Below, piece by piece: positions 1 through 8,269 of a stretch of DNA of 64,000 nucleotides (its first letter is position 1; each line of letters starts with the position of its first letter). Position numbers and translations under genes: made by a program. Location of the stretch: positions 124,001-188,000 of the forward strand of contig NZ_JADTQG010000012.1 of NCBI RefSeq assembly GCF_016008875.1, written 5' to 3'. The DNA comes from Ectopseudomonas mendocina (lineage in GTDB: Bacteria; Pseudomonadota; Gammaproteobacteria; Pseudomonadales; Pseudomonadaceae). The notes under the pieces are model-generated. The model searched no databases and had not been told where the DNA came from. It worked only from the letters and a program-made list of their open reading frames with translations.

Positions 1-1
1 C

Positions 2-403
2 GCCGGCTCGTCGATGAACGCGCAGACCGTGCGCCTCAATACCGTGGCCAGCAACCTGGCCAACGCCGACTCGGCCGCGGCCAGTGCCGAGGACGTGTAC
101 CAGGCGCGCAAGCCGGTGTTCGCCGCCGTCTACAACAACGACCAACTGACCCGCGGCGTGGGCATGGGCGGCGCCCATGTCCAGGTGCTCGACGTGGTCA
201 CCGCCGGCCGCGAGCCGGTGCGCCGTTACGAGCCGGACAACCCGCTGGCCGATGACAAGGGCTACGTGTTCTACGCCGACATCGATCAGATCGAGGAAAT
301 GACCGACATGATGTCGGCCACCCGCAGCTTCGAGACCAGCGTCGAGGTGCTCAATCGCCTGAAAAGCATGCAGCAGGGCCTGCTCAAGCTCGGAGAATCC
401 TGA
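2..403 (+). CDS. flgC: Flagellar basal-body rod protein FlgC (5' truncated by window edge)
   Basis: C-terminal part of the proximal rod protein FlgC, which is exported by the flagellar type III system into the periplasm. The frame is open to the window edge, so the true start lies outside. Near the new N-terminus is the rod/hook signature RLNTVASNLANA. The end has the family C-terminus (YPN-like YADIDQIEEMTDMMSATRSFE, then LKSMQQGLLKLGE). The stop overlaps the flgD start by one base (TGATG), showing translational coupling. Family and order are clear; which flagellar system it serves is inferred from the later genes. Confidence 0.95.
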   Translation, partial: AGSSMNAQTVRLNTVASNLANADSAAASAEDVYQARKPVFAAVYNNDQLTRGVGMGGAHVQVLDVVTAGREPVRRYEPDNPLADDKGYVFYADIDQIEEMTDMMSATRSFETSVEVLNRLKSMQQGLLKLGES

Positions 404-1080
404 TGGCCACGGTCAGCAACAACAGCCAGAACAATCCCGCTTATAGCATCGACGAAGCGGTGAAGCAGTCGGTCAACGTCAGCGACGCGACCCAACTGGA
501 AAACAACTTCCTCACCCTGATGGTCGCGCAGATCCAGAACCAGGACCCGACCAAACCGGTGGACAGCACCGAATTCCTCAACCAGTTCGCCGCCATGAGT
601 CAGGTCAAGAGCCTGGAAAACATGGCCTCGCTGAGCAAGAGCAATCTGGTGTTGCTGGACAACCTGCAGACCCTCACCGCCGCCGGCCTGGTCGGCCAGG
701 AAGTCAAGGTCGCCACCGAGCAGCTGGAGCTGGATGCAGACAAGGTCAAAGGCGAGGTCAATCTCGAGCACGCCGCCGGCAAGCTGGCCCTGGTGGTCAC
801 CGACAGCAACGGCGTGAAGAAGGAAATCGACCTGGGTTCCCAGGCGCCGGGCCGCGTGCCCTTCGAGCTGGACCCCAAGGCCCTTGGCCTGGCGCCGGGC
901 CGCTACAAGGTTGAGGTCAAGAGCGACAGTGGCGAGTACCCGAAGGTCGAGGTGGCCGGCCGCGTCACCCAGGTGCGCGTCAGTGCCGAGGGGCCGGTGC
1001 TTGAAGTCGTCGGCATCGGCTCCGTGCCCTTCTACAACATCACCGAATTCGGCCAGGCGCAGACCGCCGGTCTGCTCTGA
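403..1080 (+). CDS. flgD: Hook-capping protein FlgD
   Basis: 225 aa, close to the usual 220-230 aa. FlgD is the scaffold cap that allows FlgE to polymerise into the hook and is later discarded. The N-terminal cap signature is present as NNFLTLMVAQIQNQDPTKPVDSTEFLNQ (split here: NNFLTLMVAQIQ, then QDPTKPVDSTEF, about residues 34-63). The C-terminal half has the FlgD tudor/Ig-like pattern ending VEVAGRVTQVR. The ATG overlaps the flgC stop. It lies in one operon with flgE, 35 bp downstream. Confidence 0.95.
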   Translation: MATVSNNSQNNPAYSIDEAVKQSVNVSDATQLENNFLTLMVAQIQNQDPTKPVDSTEFLNQFAAMSQVKSLENMASLSKSNLVLLDNLQTLTAAGLVGQEVKVATEQLELDADKVKGEVNLEHAAGKLALVVTDSNGVKKEIDLGSQAPGRVPFELDPKALGLAPGRYKVEVKSDSGEYPKVEVAGRVTQVRVSAEGPVLEVVGIGSVPFYNITEFGQAQTAGLL

Positions 1081-1115
1081 ACCCACCCAGTCGTCAATTC
1101 AAAGGTCCAGTCGCC

Positions 1116-2303
1116 ATGAGTTTCAACATCGCCATGACCGGCCTCAGCGCCGTCAACGAACAGCTCAACACCATCAGCCACAACATCGCCAACGCCGGCA
1201 CCACCGGCTTCAAGTCCTCGCGCACCGAGTTCGGCAGCATCTACGCCGACAGCCAGGCGATGGGCGTGGAAGTGCTGGCCACCACCCAGAGCATCAGCCA
1301 GGGCGGCTCCCTGGTGACCACCGGGCGCAGCCTCGACCTGGCCATCTCCGGCGGCGGCTTCTTCGTTACCCGTGGCGGCAATGGTGATGTCAGCTACACC
1401 CGCGCCGGCGTGTTCGGTGCCGACAAGGACAACAACATCGTCAACGCCGCCGGCCAGACCCTGCAGGGCTACCCGGTGGACGCCGCGGGCAATCTGCAGG
1501 TAGGCGCCATGGGCGACCTGCAGCTGCAGAATGCCAACCTGCCGGCGCGCGCCACCGACAGCCTGGCCTTCGTCATGAACCTGGACTCCAACCAGACCGT
1601 GCCGGCCACCGCGCCGTTCGATCCGGCGGACGTCAACACCTACAACTCCACCTACACCACCAAGGTGTTCGACTCCCAGGGCAAGGAACACACCCTGACC
1701 CAGTATTTCGTCAAGACTGGCGATAACAGCTGGGAAGCCCACTATTACGCCGGCGGTGCGGCCGTAGGCGCCCCTCAAACTCTGACCTTCGGCACCAACG
1801 GCACGCTCACCGCGCCGGCCGGCCCGGTCAACGTCGGTTTCGCCCTGCCCGGTGTCGACCCGATGGCCATCGCCATCGACTACAGCAATTCCAGCCAGTA
1901 CGGCTCCGACTTCGTCGTCACCACCAACCGTGCCAGTGGTTACGCAGCGGGTGAGCAGACCGGTCTCTCGGTGGAGAAGGACGGCATGGTCTACGCCAAC
2001 TACAGCAATGGCCAGCGCATGCTGCAGGGCCAGGTGGCGCTGGCCACCTTCGCCAATGCCGGCGGCCTGAAGAACATCAGCGGTACCGCCTGGGTGGAAA
2101 CCGCCGACTCCGGCGCGGCGCTGATCGGCGTGCCCGGTGTCGGCCCGTTCGGCGCGCTGGTGGCCGGTTCGCTGGAAAACTCCAACGTCGACCTGACCCA
2201 GCAGCTGGTCGGTCTGATGGAGGGGCAGCGCAACTACCAGGCCAACACCAAGGTGCTGACCACCAACAAGGAACTCACCCAAGTGTTGTTCGGCGCGATC
2301 TGA
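1116..2303 (+). CDS. flgE: Flagellar hook protein FlgE (short form)
   Basis: 395 aa hook subunit. The N-terminal D0 region has SFNIAMTGLSAVNEQLNTIS and NIANAGTTGFKSSRTEF. The C-terminus has LENSNVDLTQQLVGLMEGQRNYQANTKVL, diagnostic of hook/rod axial proteins. It is shorter than the roughly 460 aa FlgE of the polar Pseudomonas flagellum and near the length of enterobacterial and lateral-type hooks, so the variable middle domain is reduced. RBS region precedes the ATG in the 35 bp flgD-flgE gap; flgF follows after 9 bp. Confidence 0.95.
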   Translation: MSFNIAMTGLSAVNEQLNTISHNIANAGTTGFKSSRTEFGSIYADSQAMGVEVLATTQSISQGGSLVTTGRSLDLAISGGGFFVTRGGNGDVSYTRAGVFGADKDNNIVNAAGQTLQGYPVDAAGNLQVGAMGDLQLQNANLPARATDSLAFVMNLDSNQTVPATAPFDPADVNTYNSTYTTKVFDSQGKEHTLTQYFVKTGDNSWEAHYYAGGAAVGAPQTLTFGTNGTLTAPAGPVNVGFALPGVDPMAIAIDYSNSSQYGSDFVVTTNRASGYAAGEQTGLSVEKDGMVYANYSNGQRMLQGQVALATFANAGGLKNISGTAWVETADSGAALIGVPGVGPFGALVAGSLENSNVDLTQQLVGLMEGQRNYQANTKVLTTNKELTQVLFGAI

Positions 2304-2312
2304 GGCTGAACC

Positions 2313-3044
2313 ATGGACCGTCTCGGTTACACCGCAATGACCGCCGCCAGCCGCACCATGAGCTCGCTCACGGTGCGCGCCAACAACCTGGCCAACGTCA
2401 ACACGCCCGGCTTTCGTGCCGATCTAGAGCAGGCCCAGGCCGTCGCCGTGGAAGGCTACGGCTACGATAGCCGCCATCTGGCGCGGGTGAAGAACAACGG
2501 CGTCAACCTGGCGCCAGGCGAGCTGATGGCCACCGGCCGTGACCTCGACGTGGCGATCCAGGGCCGCGGCCTGTTCGCCGTCGAGGGTGATGAAGGTGCC
2601 GAGCGCTACACCCGCAACGGCGCGCTGCAGGTCGATGCCGAGCTGCGCCTGACCCTGAACGGCCGCGCCGTGCTGGGCGAGGGCGGCCCCATCGTGCTGC
2701 CCGAGTACGACAGCCTGCATATTGGCCGTGACGGCACCGTTTCGGTGATCCCGCGTGGCGATTTCGTCACCGCCGAGGTGGACCGCATCCGCGTGGTGGA
2801 TGTTGACGCCGCCGATCTGACCAAGGACGCCAGCGGCCTGCTGGCGCGCATCGATGGTCAGCCGGCAGAGGGCCTGGAAACACCGGTGCTGGTGTCCGGC
2901 TACCTGGAGGCGAGCAATGTCGGCGCCATCGATCAGCTGGTGGCGACCATGAGCCTGAACCGCCTGTTCGAGACCCAGGTGAAGATGATGAAGGCCGCCG
3001 AGGACCTGTCCGAGGCCGGCAACCGGATGATTCGCGGCAGCTGA
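2313..3044 (+). CDS. flgF: Flagellar basal-body rod protein FlgF
   Basis: 243 aa proximal rod protein. The N-terminus has the axial-protein signature (YTAMTAASRTMSSLTVRANN, then NLANVNTPGFRADLEQ) and the C-terminus is the matching heptad region (LEASNVGAIDQLVATMSLNRLFETQ). FlgF and FlgG build the rod between MS ring and hook. Starts 9 bp after flgE. It is followed by the only large gap within this flagellar operon, 145 bp, which holds a REP pair. Confidence 0.94.
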   Translation: MDRLGYTAMTAASRTMSSLTVRANNLANVNTPGFRADLEQAQAVAVEGYGYDSRHLARVKNNGVNLAPGELMATGRDLDVAIQGRGLFAVEGDEGAERYTRNGALQVDAELRLTLNGRAVLGEGGPIVLPEYDSLHIGRDGTVSVIPRGDFVTAEVDRIRVVDVDAADLTKDASGLLARIDGQPAEGLETPVLVSGYLEASNVGAIDQLVATMSLNRLFETQVKMMKAAEDLSEAGNRMIRGS

Positions 3045-3064
3045 GCCGGAAAGCCGGCGGCCGT

Positions 3065-3133
3065 GTAGGAGCGAGCTCTGCTCGCGAATCGAGTTTCGCC
3101 CGACACAGCTTCGCGAGCAGAGCTCGCTCCCAC
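3065..3133. repeat. REP pair (REPIN-like) between flgF and flgG
   Basis: Two inverted copies of a Pseudomonas REP palindrome. The left is GTAGGAGCGAGCTCTGCTCG (then CGAA), 3065-3088. The right is its reverse complement, ending GCTCGCTCCCAC, 3110-3133. They are separated by 21 bp. Each copy can fold alone and the pair can form one long stem. It sits inside the operon and could stabilise or attenuate the message between flgF and flgG. Confidence 0.9.
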
Positions 3134-3189
3134 GAAACACAGGCGCACGTCGTTGATAAGGCGTTCGCCACAGCGAAGAGGTAACGCAC

Positions 3190-3975
3190 ATGAGTTCCGC
3201 ACTTTGGGTCAGCAAGACCGGCCTGGCCGCACAGGACAAGGCCATGAGCGCCGTGGCCAACAACCTGGCCAACGTCAACACCAACGGTTTCAAGAGCGAC
3301 CGCGTGGTGTTCGAGGACCTGTTTTACGCCATCGAGCTGCAGCCGGGCGCGCAGGCCGATGAGGTCAATACCGTACCGTCGGGCATCCAGCTCGGCAGCG
3401 GTGTGCGTGTGGCCGGTACGCAGAAGGTGTTCACCGAAGGCAGCATCCAGACCACCGGCCAGCCGATGGACCTGGCGATCATCGGCGCCGGCTTCTTCCA
3501 GGTGGAGGCGCCCAACGGCGATATCTATTACACCGAGAACGGCCAGCTGCAGCTCAACGCCGAAGGCATGATCGTCAACTCCCAGGGCCTGCCGCTGACG
3601 CCGGCCATCGAAGTGCCGGCCGGTAGCAGCCGCTTCACCGTAGGCAGCGACGGCATCGTCACCGCCGTGCTGGCCGGCGACACCCTGCCTTCCGAGCTGG
3701 GCCAGATCACCCTGGTCAACTTCACCAACCCGGGCGGCCTCGAAGCCCTCGGCGGCAACCTCTATCGCGAAACCGTGGCCAGCGGCGAGCCGCAGGAAGG
3801 CGTGCCGGGCGAGGAAGGCCTGGGCAACCTCAAGCAGGGCGTGCTGGAAGGTTCCAACGTGCAGGTGGTCGAGGCCATGGTCAACATGATCTCCATCCAG
3901 CGTGCCTACGAGGCCAACGCCAAGGTGCTCGACGCTGCGTCGGGCATGCAGCAGTTCCTCAACCAGACCGTGTGA
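3190..3975 (+). CDS. flgG: Flagellar distal rod protein FlgG
   Basis: 261 aa, the standard FlgG length. N-terminus SSALWVSKTGLAAQDKAMSA followed by NNLANVNTNGFKSDRVVFED; FlgG-typical segment YAIELQPGAQ and C-terminal LEGSNVQVVEAMVNMISIQR then AYEANAKVLDAAS. It forms the distal rod that crosses the peptidoglycan and outer membrane inside the P and L rings. A GAAGAGG Shine-Dalgarno precedes the ATG, so translation restarts after the REP pair. Confidence 0.96.
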   Translation: MSSALWVSKTGLAAQDKAMSAVANNLANVNTNGFKSDRVVFEDLFYAIELQPGAQADEVNTVPSGIQLGSGVRVAGTQKVFTEGSIQTTGQPMDLAIIGAGFFQVEAPNGDIYYTENGQLQLNAEGMIVNSQGLPLTPAIEVPAGSSRFTVGSDGIVTAVLAGDTLPSELGQITLVNFTNPGGLEALGGNLYRETVASGEPQEGVPGEEGLGNLKQGVLEGSNVQVVEAMVNMISIQRAYEANAKVLDAASGMQQFLNQTV

Positions 3976-3980
3976 TCGCC

Positions 3981-4643
3981 ATGACCCGCCTGCTCCCGCT
4001 CGCTCTGCTTCTGGCCCTCGGCGGCTGCGCCAGCTTCAACGAGATGCTGCCTGAGGAAGACTCCAGCCACTACGAGCCGCTGGCGCTGGACTACAGCGCG
4101 CCGCCGACCACCGGCGGTGGCCTGTTTCGCAGCGGCTACAGCGGCTCGCTGACTGGCGACAAGCGTGCAGTGCGGGTCGGCGACATTCTCACCGTGGTGC
4201 TCGACGAGTCCACCCAGTCGAGCAAGAGCGCCGGCACCAGCTTCGGCAAGACCTCGGGCGTTTCCGTCGGTATTCCCACGGTCCTGGGCAATACCTACGA
4301 CCGCCTGGAAAGCTCCGCCTCGGCCGAGCGCGATTTCAATGGTTCGGCGCGCAGCTCGCAGCAGAACACCCTGCGTGGCTCCATCGCCGTGACCGTGCAT
4401 CAGGTGCTGCCCAACGGCACCCTGCTGATCAAGGGCGAGAAGGCCCTGCGCCTGAACCAGGGCGACGAATACATCCGCCTGGTCGGCCTGGTGCGCATGG
4501 ACGACATCAACCGCGCCAACCAGGTGTCCTCGCAGAACGTGGCCAACGCGCGCATTTCCTATGCCGGCCGCGGCGTGCTCAACGACAGCAACTCGGCGGG
4601 CTGGTTGACGCGTTTCTTCACCCACCCGCTGTTCCCGCTCTGA
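3981..4643 (+). CDS. flgH: Flagellar L-ring lipoprotein FlgH
   Basis: Outer-membrane L-ring subunit. Signal peptide MTRLLPLALLLALGGC ends in a lipobox (LGGC), so the mature protein should be lipidated on Cys. The body has the FlgH signatures VGDILTVVLDESTQSSKSAG and ISYAGRGVLNDSNSAGWLTR with the family C-terminus FFTHPLFPL. An alternative GTG at 3972 overlaps the flgG stop (GTGA) and would add three residues. I prefer 3981 because it gives a compact signal peptide, but no strong Shine-Dalgarno decides it. Confidence 0.94.
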   Translation: MTRLLPLALLLALGGCASFNEMLPEEDSSHYEPLALDYSAPPTTGGGLFRSGYSGSLTGDKRAVRVGDILTVVLDESTQSSKSAGTSFGKTSGVSVGIPTVLGNTYDRLESSASAERDFNGSARSSQQNTLRGSIAVTVHQVLPNGTLLIKGEKALRLNQGDEYIRLVGLVRMDDINRANQVSSQNVANARISYAGRGVLNDSNSAGWLTRFFTHPLFPL

Positions 4644-4652
4644 GGCCCGGTC

Positions 4653-5747
4653 ATGCTCAAACGCTCACTCGTCGCCCTGCTCCTGATCTGGCCACTGTCG
4701 ACCCACGCCGTGCCGCTGATGGACCTGGTGGATATCGAAGGGATCCGCGGCAACCAATTGATCGGCTACGGCCTGGTGGTCGGCCTCGACGGCACCGGCG
4801 ACAAGAATCAGGTGCGCTTCACCAGCCAGTCGGTGGCCAACATGATCAAGCAGTTCGGCATCAACCTGCCGCCGAACGTCGACCCCAAGCTGAAGAACGT
4901 CGCGGCAGTCACCGTGACCGCAGAGATTCCGCCGTCCTACAGTCCGGGGCAAACCGTCGACATCACCGTCGCCTCGCTGGGCGATGCCAAGAGCCTGCGC
5001 GGCGGCCAACTGCTGCTGACGCCGCTGCAGGGCGTCGATGGCGAAACCTATGCCCTGGCCCAGGGCGCCGTGGTTGTTGGCGGTCTGAATGCCACCGGGC
5101 AGAGCGGCTCCAGTGTGGCGATCAACTCTGCCAACAGCGGCCGCGTGCCCAACGGCGCCACCGTCGAGCGGATGATCCCCAGCGATTTCAGTACGCGCGA
5201 CGAGGTCATGCTCAACCTGCGCCAGCCCAGTTTCCAGACCGCTGCCAAGGTGGTCGAGGCGGTTAACGGCCGCTTCGGCAGCGGCACTGCCAGCGCCCTG
5301 AATTCGACCAAGATCGCCATCCGTGCGCCGATCACCAGCACCCAGCGCATCGGCTTCATGGCCATGCTTGAAGGCCTTGAGGTGGAAGAAGGTCGTGAGC
5401 GACCGAAGGTGGTGTTCAACAGCCGCACCGGTACCGTGGTGGTCGGCCAGGGCGTACGGGTCAAGGCCGCTGCCGTGGCTCACGGCACCCTGACCGTGAC
5501 CATCAGCGAGAACCCGCAGGTCAGCCAGCCCAACGCCTTCTCCGGCGGCCAGACCGCCGTGGTGCCGCGCTCCGACGTTGCCGTCAGCCAGGACAAGAAC
5601 GCCATGTTCAAGTGGCCCGATGGCGCCAGCCTGGACAGCATCATCAACACCGTGAACAGCCTCGGCGCCACCCCGGACGATGTCATGAGCATCCTCCAGG
5701 CGCTGGAACAGGCCGGTGCCCTCAACGCTGAACTGATCGTGATCTGA
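4653..5747 (+). CDS. flgI: Flagellar P-ring protein FlgI
   Basis: 364 aa, the usual FlgI length. A Sec signal peptide (MLKRSLVALLLIWPLSTHAV) is followed by VDIEGIRGNQLIGYGLVVGL, the P-ring N-terminal signature. The C-terminus is typical too (LDSIINTVNSLGATPDDVMS, then LQALEQAGALNAELIVI). FlgI is exported to the periplasm by Sec and forms the peptidoglycan bushing around the rod. Nine bp separate it from flgH and 3 bp from flgJ. Confidence 0.96.
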   Translation: MLKRSLVALLLIWPLSTHAVPLMDLVDIEGIRGNQLIGYGLVVGLDGTGDKNQVRFTSQSVANMIKQFGINLPPNVDPKLKNVAAVTVTAEIPPSYSPGQTVDITVASLGDAKSLRGGQLLLTPLQGVDGETYALAQGAVVVGGLNATGQSGSSVAINSANSGRVPNGATVERMIPSDFSTRDEVMLNLRQPSFQTAAKVVEAVNGRFGSGTASALNSTKIAIRAPITSTQRIGFMAMLEGLEVEEGRERPKVVFNSRTGTVVVGQGVRVKAAAVAHGTLTVTISENPQVSQPNAFSGGQTAVVPRSDVAVSQDKNAMFKWPDGASLDSIINTVNSLGATPDDVMSILQALEQAGALNAELIVI

Positions 5748-5750
5748 GCC

Positions 5751-6875
5751 ATGAGCATCGTTTCCCTCGCCCAACACATGAACAGCCACCGCGGCAGCGC
5801 CGACGGCATCGGCACCGCCCGCGAGCAGCAGCTGCAGGCTGCGGCCGAGCAGTTCGAGGCCTTGTTCCTGCAGCAGATCCTCAAGCAGATGCGCAAGGCC
5901 AGCGACGTGCTCGCCGAAGGCAACCCGATGCGCAGCCGCGAGATGGACACCATGCGCGACTTCTACGACGAGGTGCTGGCCGAGACCCTGGCCGGGCGCA
6001 AGCAGACCGGCATCGCCGACATGCTGGTCAAGCAGCTGTCCGGTGGTGGCGACAGCGCGGTGGACATGGACGCAGCCGCCGCCGCTGCCCGCTCGGCGGA
6101 ACTGCCGCAGCGTTCCGCCAGCAGCCTGCTGGAGCCGTTGCGCAGCACCTGGCAGCGCGGCATCGACAGCCTCGGCAAGGTCTGGGACAAAGGCTCGGCA
6201 GGCTTCGTCGCCCTGGTCGATCGCGTCATCCAGCAGGAGTCGGCCGGCCGCGTCGACGCTGTATCGCCCAAGGGTGCGCGCGGCCTGATGCAGCTGATGC
6301 CGGACACCGCGCGGGAAATGGCTGCCGAACTCGGCCTGCCCTTCAGCGAGTCTCGCCTGACCACCGACGCCGCCTACAACAAGCGTCTGGGCAGTGCCTA
6401 CCTGGACAAGATGCTGCAGCGCTACGACGGCCACCAGGCGCTGGCGCTGGCGGCCTACAACGCCGGCCCCGGCCGCGTCGACGAGTGGCTGAAGGTCAAC
6501 GGTGACCCGCGCAGCGGCGAGATCGCCACCGGCGCCTGGATCGAGCGCATCCCCTTCCAGGAAACCCGCGACTACACGCGCAAGATCCTTGGCGACCTGG
6601 CCAAGACGGAGATGCCGGCCAAGGACGATGTCCAGGCCAGCAGCCCGCTCAGCGCGCAGACCCGCCAGCAACTGGCCAGCGCCCTGAGTGCCGACAGCGG
6701 CCTGTTGCTCGGCACCGTGGCCGGCAAACAGGCGCTGACGCGTGACGAATTTAAGTCCGTCGATGATTCCGTCGCCCTGTCATCGGTAACAGCCCAATTC
6801 GCTGCCGACGACGCCCGTGCGCCGCGTCTGGCGGCTTTCGCTCAGCCGATGCGCTTCGAGCGGCAGGAGAGTTAA
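5751..6875 (+). CDS. flgJ: FlgJ with C-terminal lytic transglycosylase (SLT) domain
   Basis: 374 aa. Residues about 25-100 are the FlgJ rod-binding/chaperone domain (AAEQFEALFLQQILKQMRKA, then MRDFYDEVLAETLAGRK). After a linker, residues about 150-285 are an SLT (GH23-type) domain: catalytic Glu163 in QQESAG, then GARGLMQLMP and ALALAAYNAGPGRV. The best-known gammaproteobacterial FlgJ proteins carry a glucosaminidase (GH73) domain here, so the hydrolase half belongs to another family. Its job would be to open peptidoglycan locally so the rod can pass. Confidence 0.92.
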   Translation: MSIVSLAQHMNSHRGSADGIGTAREQQLQAAAEQFEALFLQQILKQMRKASDVLAEGNPMRSREMDTMRDFYDEVLAETLAGRKQTGIADMLVKQLSGGGDSAVDMDAAAAAARSAELPQRSASSLLEPLRSTWQRGIDSLGKVWDKGSAGFVALVDRVIQQESAGRVDAVSPKGARGLMQLMPDTAREMAAELGLPFSESRLTTDAAYNKRLGSAYLDKMLQRYDGHQALALAAYNAGPGRVDEWLKVNGDPRSGEIATGAWIERIPFQETRDYTRKILGDLAKTEMPAKDDVQASSPLSAQTRQQLASALSADSGLLLGTVAGKQALTRDEFKSVDDSVALSSVTAQFAADDARAPRLAAFAQPMRFERQES

Positions 6876-6878
6876 TTC

Positions 6879-8246
6879 GTGAGCATCCTCAACCAGATCG
6901 CCTACAGCGGTGTGCGTGCCAGCCAGGTGGCCCTGGCCAGTACCGGGCAGAACATCGCCAACGTCAACACCCCGGGTTTCAGTCGCCTGCAGACCATCAC
7001 CGGATCGCTGGCCGGGCAGGGTGGCCTGAGCGTCGGTGGCGGCGTCGAGGTGATCAGCATCCGCCGCATGACCAACGAATTTCACAACCAGCAACTGTGG
7101 CGCGCGACCACCGAGCAGAACTTCTATGGCGCCTCGCAGCAGTACCTGACTGCGCTGGAGGCGCTGATGTCCGGCACCGGATCGAGCATCAGCGCCGGTC
7201 TCGACCAGTTCTTCGCGGCCTTGAGCGAAGCCAGCGCTACGCCCGGTTCCATCGCCCTGCGCCAGCAGATCATCAGCGAGGCCGGCAACCTGGCGCAGCG
7301 CTTCAACGGCCTGAGCAGCAACATCGACGCGCAGGTCAAGGCGCTGCAGGAGCAACGCAGCGCCATGGCCACCGAGATCAACGGCCTGACCGAGAACATC
7401 GCGCTGCTCAACAAGAAGATCGTCGAGACCGAATCGGTCAAGGGCGACAGCACCGCGCTGCGCGATCATCGCGAAAGCCTGATCGGCGAACTCAGCCAGT
7501 TCGCCAAACTGCGTGTCAACGAAGTGCCCGATGGTTCGGTTAGCGTCGCCTTGGCCAACGGCCAGCCGCTGGTGGCCGGTCCGACGGCGGGCCAGCTCAA
7601 GGTGGCAATGACCGCGAGCGGTGAGCAGGAAGTCAGCCTGGCCTTCGCCGGCACCAGCTTCCCGCTGCGTCAGGATGGCTTCGGCGGCGCCTTCGGTGGT
7701 CTCCACGAGGTCGAGTACGGCAGCCTGCGGCCGAATCTGGACGCGCTGCATGACATGGCCAGCCAGCTGGCGCAGATGGTCAATGACGTGCTCGCCACCG
7801 GCTTCGACCTCAATGGCAACCCGGGCCAGCCGCTGTTCGTCTACGACGCCTCCAGTACCACTGCGCTGCTGCGTGCCGAGCCGCTGACGGCCGAGCAACT
7901 GGCGCTGTCCTCGGCTGCCGGGGAGACCGGCAACAACGAAGTGCTGCTGGATTTGCTCGGGCTGAAGAACCAGACCATCACCCTGGGCGGCAGCCAGGTG
8001 ACGCTCAACGACGCCTATGCCGGCCTGCTTGGCCAGGTCGCCAGTGACAGTCGGCAGAATCAGGCCGACCTCAAGTCCGCCACCGCCGTGACCCAGCAGG
8101 CCCAATCGCAGCGCGACAGCGTCAGCGCCGTGAGCCTGGACGAGGAGGCGGTCAACCTGATGACCTACCAGCAGGCCTACCAGGCCAACATGAAGGTCAT
8201 CAGCACCGCCAACCAGTTGTTCGACGACATGCTTTCCGCGTTCTGA
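6879..8246 (+). CDS. flgK: Hook-filament junction protein FlgK (HAP1, short form)
   Basis: 455 aa, much shorter than the roughly 680 aa FlgK of the polar Pseudomonas flagellum. N-terminal D0/D1: NQIAYSGVRASQVALASTGQ, then NIANVNTPGFSRLQ. C-terminal: EEAVNLMTYQQAYQANMKVI, then STANQLFDDML. The length suggests reduced variable outer domains, as in lateral systems. The start codon is GTG at 6879 with GGAGA upstream (6865-6870); 3 bp separate it from flgJ. It forms the first junction ring between hook and filament. Confidence 0.95.
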   Translation: MSILNQIAYSGVRASQVALASTGQNIANVNTPGFSRLQTITGSLAGQGGLSVGGGVEVISIRRMTNEFHNQQLWRATTEQNFYGASQQYLTALEALMSGTGSSISAGLDQFFAALSEASATPGSIALRQQIISEAGNLAQRFNGLSSNIDAQVKALQEQRSAMATEINGLTENIALLNKKIVETESVKGDSTALRDHRESLIGELSQFAKLRVNEVPDGSVSVALANGQPLVAGPTAGQLKVAMTASGEQEVSLAFAGTSFPLRQDGFGGAFGGLHEVEYGSLRPNLDALHDMASQLAQMVNDVLATGFDLNGNPGQPLFVYDASSTTALLRAEPLTAEQLALSSAAGETGNNEVLLDLLGLKNQTITLGGSQVTLNDAYAGLLGQVASDSRQNQADLKSATAVTQQAQSQRDSVSAVSLDEEAVNLMTYQQAYQANMKVISTANQLFDDMLSAF

Positions 8247-8269
8247 CGCGGCTCTAGAGAGATTCAGCC

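Noticed and set aside
4665..6671. Long antisense open frame (668 codons) opposite flgI-flgJ
   Set aside because: High-GC third-position shadow of two clear genes; low-complexity His/Gly/Leu-rich translation, no family motif.
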